Assembly: GCA_964625855.1 (NCBI GenBank)
Contig: CAZVFC010000002.1
Location: 124,001-188,000, forward strand
Direction of reading: 5' to 3'
From: JAPLUA01 sp964625855
GTDB taxonomy: Bacteria; Verrucomicrobiota; Verrucomicrobiia; Limisphaerales; UBA8199
DNA length: 64,000 nucleotides
Shown: positions 16,563 to 24,918 of the stretch, piece by piece
Layout of the letters: every line of letters begins with the position of its first letter
Numbering within the stretch: position 1 is the first letter of the stretch
The notes under the pieces: generated by a model
The model's database searches: none
Told to the model about the DNA's origin: nothing
What the model saw: only the letters and a program-made list of their open reading frames with translations
Program-made: the position numbers and the translations under genes

Positions 16563-18620
16563 ATGACTCGGTTACCCTGGCCAGATCGAGACCGCCGGCA
16601 AACCGCCGGAGTGGCGGCTGCGGCTCACCGAAGCTTTGGTTTGAAGCCGGTGCTGGTGCTCTTCAGCGCCTGCTCCGCCGGTCTGGCCGCGGGCGAATCA
16701 TCGCCACCCCTGCCCCTTCGCCTGCCTCCGGAAGCGCCGGCCCTGGTGCGAGACGTGCAGGCGCGCATCTACCGGGCCACCCAGAAGCAGGCCCATTCTC
16801 TCCTCGGCACCGTGCATCCGTGGGCGGACGACCCCGCACTCCGCTTGCTGACCGAGAGCAAGAGCGGTGAGCATTGGATTCGGCCCAACACTGGCGCGGT
16901 CGAGGGGTTCGCCTTTCTGCATCGCTTCGGGCCCTACGATGAAAAGCTGGTCGGCGTCTCTCGCGCCGAGCTTCTGAATGGCACTCTCCTGCCCATGATG
17001 CGCTACCTGGCGGCCACCCACGTCACCGGCTCGCGTCTGACCAGCGACCGGAAACCGTGGGGCGATGCCTGGCAGTCGGCGCACTGGGCGCAGATGCTGG
17101 GTCGGGGCGCGTGGTTCATCTGGGCAGACTTGCCGCCGGATTTGCGCGAGAGCGTCCGGCGGGTCGTGGCTCACGAGGCCGAACGCATTGCCCACTCCGA
17201 ACCGCCGCACCAATTGCGTTCGGACACCAAGGCCGAAGAGAACGCCTGGAACTGCCAAATATTGTCTGTGGCCGTGTTGCTCCTGCCCGAGGATGCGCGT
17301 CGCCCGACTTGGGAGAAGGCCTACCAGAAATGGGTGATGTCGTCGTTCCTTCGCCCGGCAGACGAGTACAACGAAACCGTGGTGGATGGACGGCCCGTTC
17401 GAGGCCAGTTCTACGGCGCGAACATCTTCGACGACTTCACCCTGGAGAATCACCGCCTCGTGCATCCAGACTACATGACGGCCTTCAGCCTGTCTCTGGG
17501 ATGCGCGCCCGACTTCGTGATAACGGGCCGCCGAATGCCTGAGGCGCTGCTTTTCAACGTCGCACCGATTTACGAGAACTTGAACTGGATGTTGCTGCCC
17601 GACGGCGGCTTCGTGTATCCCAACGGCCAGGACTGGGAGCTGTTCCGCAATCCGGCATGGCTCAGCCGACACGTCCTGATGGCGGTGTGGGCGCACCACC
17701 CGGACGCGTGGAGCTGGGTGCTTCGCACGCTGGACACTCTGGAGCAGATGCAAGCCCGCTCGCCCGACGGAGCCGTGTTCTACCCGGGCGAATATTTCTT
17801 CGCCTCGACGCAAACCGACTTGCTGCGAGCGCTGGCCAACGCCTGGCTCTCCCTGCAACTGGCAGGCGAGATTCCCAATGCGCCCCGCGAACGCGTCGGG
17901 GTGCGCCGCTGGGACTCGGCGAAAGTGATTCTGCGGCGCACGCCGAGCGCAATTCACACGCTAAGCTGGGGCGCCAAAATAATGGCCCAGTGCGTATCCC
18001 GGCAACTTGACCGAGTCGTTTCGCCGCACGAACGAAACGGCGTCGGCCACGTGCGCCTTGCGGGCGAGCGGGCCGCGTTGCCGCTTCGGCTTGAAGGAGC
18101 GGATGTCTGCGAAGGCACCAACTGGTTCGAGGCGCGCCTGACCGTGGATCATGGTCAATCCATCCGCGCGCACCTGACTTTTCGTTCCGAAGTGGACGGC
18201 TCGTTCGTGATGAGGGAGAAGCTCGTCGCCTTGACCAACGCCACCACCGCCGAGATTGCCACGGGCCTCATTGGCATTCTCAACAATCCACACTGGATCT
18301 ACGAGCGCGGGCGTCGCCGCGTGGCCGCCGACGGCCAGAGCATCGAGGTCGTTTCCGGCTGCGGTCAAGCCTGGTCCTGGGAGGCTGTCAGCCGAATCAT
18401 GGTTGACGGCGCGCTAGTCATCACTTCGGCCCGTCCATTGCGGGCCGGTTACTCGGCAGCGGCGCGAGCCGAGCGAGGACGACTCACGGATCAGCTCGTC
18501 TTGAACCATCTCCCCGGCAACCGCCCTTGGGCGGCGGGCAGCATTGTCTCAGACTACCAGGTGGTCCTGACGGCGGCTCCTCCGGTTGCTGGGATTCCGC
18601 GCTCGCCTCGCGGGTGGTAA
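16563..18620 (+). CDS. Secreted protein of unknown function, glycan-region neighbour
   Basis: I do not recognise this 685-residue protein. From the ATG at 16563 there is a plausible but atypical signal peptide (hydrophobic PVLVLFSACSAGLAAG at residues 29-44). The first two thirds are rich in helices with many Trp and Tyr residues, for example HWIRPNTGAVEGFAFLHRFGPYDEK, SDTKAEENAWNCQIL and FIWADLPPDLRESVRRVVAHEAERI, which suggests an alpha/alpha toroid such as seen in polysaccharide lyases and unsaturated-glucuronyl hydrolases. The last third (from about residue 475) reads as beta-rich, as in the C-terminal sandwich of heparinase-like lyases. The neighbouring pectate lyase starts 18 bp after its stop, so both are likely co-transcribed. 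A novel lyase or hydrolase is a guess. Confidence 0.75.
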   Translation: MTRLPWPDRDRRQTAGVAAAAHRSFGLKPVLVLFSACSAGLAAGESSPPLPLRLPPEAPALVRDVQARIYRATQKQAHSLLGTVHPWADDPALRLLTESKSGEHWIRPNTGAVEGFAFLHRFGPYDEKLVGVSRAELLNGTLLPMMRYLAATHVTGSRLTSDRKPWGDAWQSAHWAQMLGRGAWFIWADLPPDLRESVRRVVAHEAERIAHSEPPHQLRSDTKAEENAWNCQILSVAVLLLPEDARRPTWEKAYQKWVMSSFLRPADEYNETVVDGRPVRGQFYGANIFDDFTLENHRLVHPDYMTAFSLSLGCAPDFVITGRRMPEALLFNVAPIYENLNWMLLPDGGFVYPNGQDWELFRNPAWLSRHVLMAVWAHHPDAWSWVLRTLDTLEQMQARSPDGAVFYPGEYFFASTQTDLLRALANAWLSLQLAGEIPNAPRERVGVRRWDSAKVILRRTPSAIHTLSWGAKIMAQCVSRQLDRVVSPHERNGVGHVRLAGERAALPLRLEGADVCEGTNWFEARLTVDHGQSIRAHLTFRSEVDGSFVMREKLVALTNATTAEIATGLIGILNNPHWIYERGRRRVAADGQSIEVVSGCGQAWSWEAVSRIMVDGALVITSARPLRAGYSAAARAERGRLTDQLVLNHLPGNRPWAAGSIVSDYQVVLTAAPPVAGIPRSPRGW

Positions 18621-18637
18621 TCTGTCACAAAGCACGC

Positions 18638-20068
18638 ATGTTCAGACGTTTCCTGATCCTGTTCCCCCTTGTGCTGGCGGTTACCACGGCTCCTGCGGCA
18701 ACCAACATACCAACTGCAGACGCAGTGAAGGCGGCCTTGGCGAATGCCACGGACTACCTCACCTCGATCGCCACCCACGGCGGTTATCTCTGGCGCTATT
18801 CGACCGACCTGAAGGATCGCCGGGGCGAGGTAAAGGCGACGGCGACTCAGATCTGGGTGCAACCGCCCGGCACGCCCAGCGTGGGCATGGCGTTCCTGGA
18901 CGCCTACGCCGCCACGAAGGACGAACGCCATCTCGCCGCAGCTCACGCGGCCGCCCAGGCCCTGGCCCGCGGACAACTTGAATCCGGCGGTTGGGCCTAC
19001 CTGGTTGAGTTCGATCCGAAAGCGCGGCGGAATTGGGCCTATCGCACCGACTCGCGCAGCACAACCCGCCCTTCCGCCCGCGCCAGTAACACCACCACGT
19101 TTGACGACGACAACACTCAAAGTGCGCTGCGTTTCCTGCTGGCCTACCTGGATATGGCCACGAACCGGCCGGCCCAGAACCTGAAACCCATCCGCGCGGC
19201 GCTTGACTACGGGCTGGCCAAAATGGTTGAAGCCCAATACCCGAACGGCGCCTGGCCGCAGCGCTACAACGACACTCCGCATGACCCACGGCAACATCCA
19301 ACCCGTCACGCGCGGGTCCCGACAAGCTGGCCGCGCACTTGGCCCAAGGCCGACTACAGCGGCTATTACACGCTGAACGACCAAACCCAGCGGGATTGTA
19401 TCCGCACCATGATCGCAGCGTGGAAGTGGCTCGGAGATCGGAAGTACCTGGACGCCGCCCGGAAGGGGGGCGAGTTCCTGATCCTTGCCCAGCTACCCGA
19501 GCCGCAGGCGGGCTGGGCGCAGCAGTACAACTTCGCCATGGAACCCGCTTGGGCGCGCGCCTTCGAGCCGCCAGCAGTTTGCGCCGCCGAAAGTGCGGGC
19601 GTCATGCGTATGCTGATGGACCTGTTCGTCGCAACCGGCGATGCGAAGTTCCTGGAACCCCTTCCCGGCTCCGTAGCCTGGCTCAAGCGATCCGAGATCA
19701 AGCCGGGCCAATGGGCGCGTTTCTACGAGCTGCGCACGAACAAATCCATCTACGGTGACCGTGACGGGAAGGTGCATTACACCCTGGCCGAGATTAGCCG
19801 CGAGCGTCAGAGCGGCTATTCCTGGGAGGGCGGCTACGGCATCGCCGGGGTGATCAAGGATTATGAAGCGATGCGGGCCCAGGGCCGTGAGGCATTCCTG
19901 GCCGAACAGCAGAAACGTAAGACCCCAGCCAAGCCGGGAGACAAAGTCGTCAGCCAAATTCTGGCGCAGCAGGACCCGCAGGGGCGCTGGGTGCGGAAAG
20001 GCTGGTTGGATATGCGAACCTTTATCCGCAACATGAAGGCGCTGGGCGATTATTTCCTTGCGCGCTGA
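18638..20068 (+). CDS. Pectate lyase, polysaccharide lyase family 10-like
   Basis: The sequence fits PL10 pectate lyases, which cleave de-esterified homogalacturonan by calcium-dependent beta-elimination. A clear signal peptide (MFRRFLILFPLVLAVTTAPAA) begins at the ATG at 18638. The (alpha/alpha)3-type body contains TFDDDNTQSALRFLLAYLD, MVEAQYPNGAWPQRYND (the QYPNGGWPQ hallmark with Ala for Gly), GYYTLNDQTQRDCIRTM and WAQQYNFAMEPAWARAFEPPAVCAAES. The C-terminal domain carries RWVRKGWLDMRTFIRNMKALGDYF. An in-frame start at 18527 would overlap the preceding gene and is rejected. With the arabinofuranosidase and fucosidase nearby, it points to pectin and its side chains as substrate. Confidence 0.78.
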   Translation: MFRRFLILFPLVLAVTTAPAATNIPTADAVKAALANATDYLTSIATHGGYLWRYSTDLKDRRGEVKATATQIWVQPPGTPSVGMAFLDAYAATKDERHLAAAHAAAQALARGQLESGGWAYLVEFDPKARRNWAYRTDSRSTTRPSARASNTTTFDDDNTQSALRFLLAYLDMATNRPAQNLKPIRAALDYGLAKMVEAQYPNGAWPQRYNDTPHDPRQHPTRHARVPTSWPRTWPKADYSGYYTLNDQTQRDCIRTMIAAWKWLGDRKYLDAARKGGEFLILAQLPEPQAGWAQQYNFAMEPAWARAFEPPAVCAAESAGVMRMLMDLFVATGDAKFLEPLPGSVAWLKRSEIKPGQWARFYELRTNKSIYGDRDGKVHYTLAEISRERQSGYSWEGGYGIAGVIKDYEAMRAQGREAFLAEQQKRKTPAKPGDKVVSQILAQQDPQGRWVRKGWLDMRTFIRNMKALGDYFLAR

Positions 20069-20353
20069 TCTCACTTTGTGGCCGTTCTTTCGCCAGGAAT
20101 CTCAGCACTTTCGCGGTACGGTAAGGCTGCCTGCACGGTGTAAGCCCGGCGCCCCTGCGAAGAATGCGATTCAGCTCCCTTCCTCGACCCTGATCGAATG
20201 TTGAATGTTGGGAAAGCTCACTTTACTATTTGTTGAATCGCAGTAGCTTTGGACTACCAGGCCGCGCGGTCGCTATCCGTGCAGCACCCCAAAGCTAACG
20301 ATCAGATAACAGCACGGGTAGCAACTGCGAACCAGGTCCGGAAGAGTGTCAAT

Positions 20354-21325
20354 ATGTCAAAGAATCATGGTCTTGAGTCTAGTCGCCGGCACTTCATCAC
20401 TGCGGCCGGTATGGGAGCGGCGGGCATAACGTTCTTTTCTGCAGCCCCTCTTTGGTCGGCGGTCCAGGCTGGAGGCGGTTTCCCCGCCAACAATTCCGCT
20501 GGAAAGATGAGGTTCGCGCTCTGCAACGAGATGTTCGAGAACAACACGATTGCAGAGGTTTGCGGCATCGCCTCGAAACTGGGTTATCACGGCCTCGAAC
20601 TCGCTCCTTATACATTAGCGGCGACCGCAGACGCCGTGACGGCCGCGCAGCGGGCTGCAATCCGCAAAGCGATCAAGGATAACGGCCTGGAAACTGTTGG
20701 CCTGCATTGGCTTCTCGCAAAAACCACCGGGCTTCACATGACCACGCCGGATGATGCGGTTTACCGCCGCACCCAAGACTATTTCAACGTCCTGATTCAA
20801 CTCTGCCACGATCTCGGAGGAAAAGTCATGGTAATCGGGTCGCCCAAGCAGCGCAGCCTGGTGGACGGGCAGACCTATGCGGGCGCCTGGCGACGCGCGG
20901 TCGAGTTGTTCCGTGGCGCGTGTGACCGGGCAAGGCAGGCCGGCGTGACGCTCTGCATCGAACCGCTCGCGAAGGCGGAGACCGACTTCATCAATACGGT
21001 CGCCGAGGGCTTGAGAATGATGCGGGAAATCAACCACCCGAACTTCAAGGTGCATCTTGATGTCAAAGCCATGGCCGCCGAAGGCACGCCTTCCGTCCCT
21101 GAAATCATTCGTTCGGTCAAAGCCAGCGAGATCGGCCATTTCCACGTCAATGATGCCAATCTCTACGGCCCTGGCATGGGCGACGTGGATTACGGTCCCA
21201 TCGCGGCTGCGGTCAGGGCGATCGGGTGGAAGGAATGGCTCTCTGTGGAAGTCTTCAAATACGATCCCGATCCTACAACCATTGCTCGCAAGAGCATTGA
21301 ATACCTGAAACGGTACACCTGGTAG
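20354..21325 (+). CDS. Tat-exported sugar phosphate isomerase/epimerase-like TIM-barrel protein
   Basis: The protein belongs to the AP-endonuclease-2/xylose isomerase-like TIM barrel superfamily. From the ATG at 20354 a Tat signal is evident (SSRRHFITAAGMGAAGITFFSAAP, residues 9-32). Barrel motifs are RFALCNEMFENNTIAEVCGIASKLGYHGLELAP, VTLCIEPLAKAETDFINTVAEGLRMM (metal-binding Glu), FKVHLDVKAMAAEG, IGHFHVNDANLYGPGMGDVDYGPI (His and Asp) and WLSVEVFKYDP (Glu). These supply the usual metal ligands, so it is likely an active isomerase or epimerase for an unknown sugar. It has a GGAAGAG-like sequence about 6 bases before the ATG. An upstream in-frame codon at 20249 exists, but the added 35 residues look non-coding. 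Confidence 0.88.
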   Translation: MSKNHGLESSRRHFITAAGMGAAGITFFSAAPLWSAVQAGGGFPANNSAGKMRFALCNEMFENNTIAEVCGIASKLGYHGLELAPYTLAATADAVTAAQRAAIRKAIKDNGLETVGLHWLLAKTTGLHMTTPDDAVYRRTQDYFNVLIQLCHDLGGKVMVIGSPKQRSLVDGQTYAGAWRRAVELFRGACDRARQAGVTLCIEPLAKAETDFINTVAEGLRMMREINHPNFKVHLDVKAMAAEGTPSVPEIIRSVKASEIGHFHVNDANLYGPGMGDVDYGPIAAAVRAIGWKEWLSVEVFKYDPDPTTIARKSIEYLKRYTW

Positions 21326-21435
21326 GGGCTCGTCAGGTCGGGGAAAGCTGTTGCTGCGGGAAAACCTTCTGCAAACCCGCAGACTTCGGGTTCGTTCCGG
21401 ACCGAACCGCCTGATTCTCTGGCCGTTCGCGCCGT

Positions 21436-21524
21436 GTACACCGGAGGTACACCGGAGGTACACCGGATGCACAACGGATTTTCCGGTGTACCTCCGTTGT
21501 GCATCCGGTGTACCTCCGGTGTGC
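21436..21524. repeat. Inverted pair of 11-bp tandem arrays (GTACACCGGAG x4, then inverted x4)
   Basis: Four direct units start at 21436, 21447, 21458 and 21469 (GTACACCGGAG, same, ...GAT, GCACAACGGAT). Four units in inverted orientation start at 21481, 21492, 21503 and 21514 (TTCCGGTGTAC, CTCCGTTGTGC, ATCCGGTGTAC, CTCCGGTGTGC). Left units 2-4 pair with right units 4-2 with at most one mismatch each, leaving right unit 1 as a loop. The structure sits in the 438-bp gap between the isomerase-like gene and the GH29 gene; the rest of that gap (21326-21435, 21525-21763) shows no gene. Confidence 0.9.
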
Positions 21525-21763
21525 ACGCTCTGGGAGCCTGAGGCAGGCTGAGGCCTTTCCAGCGGGCGTGGAGGGCGTTTGCCCGATGCGGCTACAGGGG
21601 GGTATCACCGTTACCGTGCCTCCCGGTGGCAACGAGTTCTGTTCCTCCGCCGTCTCGCTGGCCGTTCCTCGCTGGGATGCCGCCACGACTGATTTCGCTC
21701 ATGTTTGGCGGCCCGTATCGCCTGGCATTGCCTCGCGTCCGCTAAAGGGTAACATGCCTGCCC

Positions 21764-23218
21764 ATGCAAAGAAGAATGATGGTTGGATTGGCGCTGGCCG
21801 TGTTTTCCGTGCTGAACAGCGGTGTGGCGGAAAGGGTGAAGGAACAGGTGTCGGCGGAAACGATGGCGCAACGCGATGAACGCATGCGCTGGTGGCGTGA
21901 GGCGCGCTTCGGGATGTTTGTGCATTGGGGGCTGTATTCGGGCCTGGCCGGGACATGGGACGGGAAGCCTGTCGGCACCAAGGGCGGCATGGAGTGGATT
22001 CAACAGCGCGTAAAAGCCGACACCGATACCTACGCGAAGGCCGCGATTCCGAAGTTCAAGCCCACGCCTGGCTTCGCGCGGGAGTGGGCACGCCTGGCCA
22101 GGGAAGGCGGCTGCCGCTACCTGGTCTTCACCAGCAAACACCATGAGGGCTTCGCGCTCCACGACTCGAAAGTGAGCGACTTCGACGCCGGCTCGGTCTT
22201 CCAGCGCGATCTGTTCAAGGAAATCGTCAAAGCCTGCCGCGCCGAGGGTTTGAAGGTGGGTTTCTACCACTCGGTTATTGACTGGCACCACGACCAATAT
22301 GGCTACGCATTGTCCAAGCAGCTTCCGCATCCCCTCAAAGGCCAGCCCTATCCGAACGGTGAGCGCGACCACTCCAAGTACGTGGAGTTTCTGCATCAGC
22401 AGGTCAATGAACTCGTTTCCAATTACGGGCGCGTGGACATTCTCTGGTGGGATTACAGTTCGCAGGATTTCCAAGGCGACGAGGCCTGGCGGGCGTTGGA
22501 TCTGATGCGCGCCGTCCGCGTCAAGCAACCCAGAATCATCATGAACAACCGGCTCTTCCGCAGTCCCGAGGCCGGCTGGTCCAGCATGGGAACGGATGGC
22601 TTTTTGCCCCGGCTCGATCCCAAGTACGGCGACTTCATCACGCCGGAGCAGCACATCCCCGCCACAGGCATGCCAGGAGTGGATTGGGAGACTTGCATGA
22701 CGATGAACACCACCTGGGGCTTCAGCGAGCACGACAGCGACTGGAAGTCGGACGAAACGCTTATCCGCAACCTCATTGACATCGCCAGCAAGGGCGGCAA
22801 CTACCTGCTGAACATTGGCCCCAGAGGCGACGGCAGCATTCCTGAAGCGAGCGTCAAGTCCATGCGCGTCATCGGCGCCTGGATGAAGAAGAACGGCGAG
22901 GCCATCTACGCGACTCAGGCCAGTCCGTTTGAGAGACTTGACTGGGGCCGTTGCACCCAGAAGAAACGCGCGCACGGCGTCACGCGGCTCTACTTGCACG
23001 TCTTTGATCGCCCGGCACAAGGAAAGCTGGTCCTGCCCGGTCTGGCGAACGAACCCTTGAAAGCATTCTGCCTCGACGGCGGAACAAGACTGGAAACCTC
23101 ACGTGCGCAAGACTCGCTCAGCGTCCAACTGCCCGGCGAATTGCCTGACAGGATTGCCTCCGTGGTCGCGCTCGACATTCAGGGTACACCCGAAGTAAGG
23201 CGATCGGGAGGCGGCTGA
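21764..23218 (+). CDS. Secreted alpha-L-fucosidase, GH29
   Basis: GH29 enzymes remove terminal L-fucose with retention of configuration. The 484-residue protein begins with a signal peptide (MMVGLALAVFSVLNSGVA). The catalytic barrel shows WWREARFGMFVHWGLYSGLAGTW, EWARLAREGGCRYLVFTSKHHEGFALHDSKVSDFD, GFYHSVIDWHHDQYG and the nucleophile region YGRVDILWWDYSSQ with Asp230. WETCMTMNTTWGFSEHDSDWKS and GGNYLLNIGPRGDGSIPE follow, as in the family. A C-terminal beta-sandwich (from about residue 395) completes it. It probably has its own promoter, since a palindromic repeat region lies upstream. It complements the pectin/arabinan enzymes of the region, fucose being a side-chain sugar of rhamnogalacturonan and xyloglucan. 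Confidence 0.95.
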   Translation: MQRRMMVGLALAVFSVLNSGVAERVKEQVSAETMAQRDERMRWWREARFGMFVHWGLYSGLAGTWDGKPVGTKGGMEWIQQRVKADTDTYAKAAIPKFKPTPGFAREWARLAREGGCRYLVFTSKHHEGFALHDSKVSDFDAGSVFQRDLFKEIVKACRAEGLKVGFYHSVIDWHHDQYGYALSKQLPHPLKGQPYPNGERDHSKYVEFLHQQVNELVSNYGRVDILWWDYSSQDFQGDEAWRALDLMRAVRVKQPRIIMNNRLFRSPEAGWSSMGTDGFLPRLDPKYGDFITPEQHIPATGMPGVDWETCMTMNTTWGFSEHDSDWKSDETLIRNLIDIASKGGNYLLNIGPRGDGSIPEASVKSMRVIGAWMKKNGEAIYATQASPFERLDWGRCTQKKRAHGVTRLYLHVFDRPAQGKLVLPGLANEPLKAFCLDGGTRLETSRAQDSLSVQLPGELPDRIASVVALDIQGTPEVRRSGGG

Positions 23219-23251
23219 AGTGCGATCACGAACAGAAGTTGACCCTTGAGA

Positions 23252-23327
23252 TGGTGGGCCCAGAGGGATTTGAACCCCCGACCAAGCGATTATGAGTCGC
23301 CTGCTCTAACCACTGAGCTATGGGCCC
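23252..23327 (-). tRNA. tRNA-Ile2 (CAU anticodon, lysidine type)
   Basis: The minus strand folds into a full cloverleaf: 7-bp acceptor stem GGGCCCA/TGGGCCC, discriminator A and an encoded CCA end. The anticodon loop is CTCATAA. A CAT anticodon could mean Met, but the D-arm through variable loop (from TAGCTCAGTGGTTAGAGCAG to CTTGGTCG) equals the E. coli ileX tRNA-Ile2 as I recall it. C34 would then be converted to lysidine by TilS so that AUA is read. It lies convergent to the GH29 gene end, 34 bp away. Confidence 0.88.
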
Positions 23328-23474
23328 GCGGGACTGGCGCAACGGAAAGGTGCCGCTTTGCTTCATGCAAAGCAATGCGGACCAGCACTAAGACCAGCGT
23401 GAATTGTGATTCTACAATACCGCAAACGGATCGCTTAGGACCAGAGGAATCGCCCTTTATCAGTTCGATTCTCG

Positions 23475-24173
23475 TTAGGCGTTGGGCGCGGTCAGTTGCT
23501 TGCCGTTGTCGGCCGGACCGAGGTTAAGCAGAAAAGGCACAGCGCCCTTGGCCCATTCCGCCGGTGAGGGGTAGCCGGACGCCGAGCCTCCAAAGCAGCT
23601 CTGCAGCATCTCGGTGTTGATAATGCCCGGATTCAGCGAGACGGCCGCCATTCCGTCAGGCAGCTCCTGGGCGAACGCCTGTGTGAGACCCTCCACGGCC
23701 CACTTGGATGCGCAATATGGCGCTACTTCCGCATCGGTGGACCGGCCCCAGCCGGAACTGAAATTCACAATCACACCCCGCCTGCTCTTGACCATCGCGG
23801 GCACAAAATGGCGGATAACATTGGCGGTGCCTTTGATGTTCACGTCAATGACTGCAGAGAACTCCCGCGCGGGAACCGCCCAGAGCCGGGCATTTCGGTT
23901 AATGATCCCGGCATTGTTTAACACAAGGTCCGGCGGACCGTGCGAGCGAAGCACACGCCCCGCCCATGCTTTGACCGCCTCATCCAAGGCGACGTCCACC
24001 ACTGACAAATCGTGCGGCGGCCCCAGCTTCCGGCGAAGGGCCTCGATTTCTTCCGGCCGCCGGCCGCACCCCATAACGGTATGTCCGCGCCGGACGAGTT
24101 CCTCCAGCATCGCCCGGCCCAACCCGCGCGTCACCCCCGTGATGAGAACAGTCTTATTGACCATATGCGGCAT
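23475..24173 (-). CDS. Short-chain dehydrogenase/reductase (SDR)
   Basis: Classical SDR of 232 residues from the ATG at 24173 (24164 is an equally plausible start). The cofactor motif is TGVTRGLGRAM near residue 13. NNAGI is at about residue 88, the Ser of the triad in IVNFSSGWG, and Tyr-x-x-x-Lys in YCASKWAVEGL. The sequence after VSLNPGIINTEML covers the flexible substrate loop. The substrate cannot be read; a Gly-rich TGxxxGxG without a downstream acidic residue and with CGRRPEE suggests NADP(H) preference through the two Arg. The frame is open to 24284, but that part is upstream of the start and overlaps a strong terminator. No operon partner. Confidence 0.9.
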   Translation of the reverse strand: MPHMVNKTVLITGVTRGLGRAMLEELVRRGHTVMGCGRRPEEIEALRRKLGPPHDLSVVDVALDEAVKAWAGRVLRSHGPPDLVLNNAGIINRNARLWAVPAREFSAVIDVNIKGTANVIRHFVPAMVKSRRGVIVNFSSGWGRSTDAEVAPYCASKWAVEGLTQAFAQELPDGMAAVSLNPGIINTEMLQSCFGGSASGYPSPAEWAKGAVPFLLNLGPADNGKQLTAPNA

Positions 24174-24265
24174 CAAATATGGCTGACGGGCGGCATGGAC
24201 AGCAAACACTACCGCGTTCAACTCCGCGGACCCGCGGCGGTGGCCGTTCCGGGAGCGGAACGCCG

Positions 24266-24302
24266 AGAAAAAACGAGCGGCCACCGGGCAGGGAGGCCGC
24301 TC
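24266..24302 (-). terminator. Rho-independent terminator, minus strand
   Basis: On the minus strand an 8-bp perfect stem GAGCGGCC/GGCCGCTC (24275-24302) is followed by G and six Ts (24268-24273). It lies about 95 bp upstream of the SDR start and must end a minus-strand transcript that begins to its right, where no convincing minus-strand gene is seen. Confidence 0.8.
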
Positions 24303-24384
24303 TGCGTCTTACTACACCTGGCTCGCCTCCTAATCGAGCAGTATCATGTTGTACGCCTTCTTATTACCATGCCCGGACCAGAAA

Positions 24385-24446
24385 GATATGGGGTGAACAC
24401 CCCATATCCGAAAAGCAAAAAAGGCGCAGCCCGCGAAGACTGCGCG
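24385..24446 (-). terminator. Second minus-strand terminator plus adjacent perfect hairpin
   Basis: On the minus strand GCGCAG-tcttcgcggg-CTGCGC (within 24425-24446) is followed by CC/C and a run of six Ts (24417-24423). Directly downstream lies a perfect 10-bp hairpin GATATGGGGT/ACCCCATATC with loop GTTC (24385-24408). A further hairpin, GCATCGG/CCGATGC, is upstream at 24463-24482. Together with the terminator at 24266-24302 this could be one or two structured RNAs. Confidence 0.65.
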
Positions 24447-24719
24447 CATTCTTAACAGGGACGCATCGGAAACCGCCGATGCGCGCTCTGGAAAGAACAA
24501 TGCGAGCCAGACACTACCGGGCATTCCCGTGGCACGCAACTCAAATAGAGGCACGAAGTCTGCCGGGGCTCTGCACGTTCTTGTTCGGGAGGCCGCCGCC
24601 TGCCGCGGCTCGAAGCGCCCCGCCGCGTAGGGCCAAGCTTGATGGTCCGGCTCCGCGGGCTTGCGACTCGATTAAATACCTCGCCATTGCGCCCCAAATA
24701 CGGCAGGATGACGTCCTGT

Positions 24720-24914
24720 ATGGGAACCTTGGTCCTAGTCAACTCGACCTGCTTTGCCGAGTACGACCTTATCAAAGGCATGGCAGTGGTTGCGCTTGGT
24801 CTCGTTGCCTTTCTTTATGCGTCGCAGTTCCGGGAAAAGCGCGAGCAGCGCAAGCAGCAGCGGGCACTGGCGGAACGGAGGCGCACGAAAGGCGGCGGCC
24901 TGTCCCAGCAATAA
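24720..24914 (+). CDS. Small single-pass membrane protein, unknown
   Basis: Sixty-four residues from the ATG at 24720. One transmembrane helix (LIKGMAVVALGLVAFLYA, about residues 18-36) is followed by a strongly basic tail rich in Arg, Lys and Gln. The topology is likely N-out, C-in by the positive-inside rule. An AGGA lies about 11 bases upstream. Four bases after its stop a second protein of the same plan begins. I do not recognise it. The frame is open further upstream (from 24639), but that part has no protein character. Confidence 0.5.
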   Translation: MGTLVLVNSTCFAEYDLIKGMAVVALGLVAFLYASQFREKREQRKQQRALAERRRTKGGGLSQQ

Positions 24915-24918
24915 CCCT

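Noticed and set aside
21436..21524. Possible CRISPR array
   Set aside because: The units are contiguous, 11 bp long and have no spacers; no cas genes are present. It is a tandem array.
23246..23527. Plus-strand reading frame beginning with AQRDLNPRPSDYESPALTT
   Set aside because: It is the translation of the tRNA-Ile2 gene in antisense, a well known false protein; the tRNA accounts for the sequence.
24330..24554. 74-codon minus-strand reading frame
   Set aside because: It crosses a strong terminator hairpin and the hairpin cluster, has no recognisable features and no ribosome-binding site.
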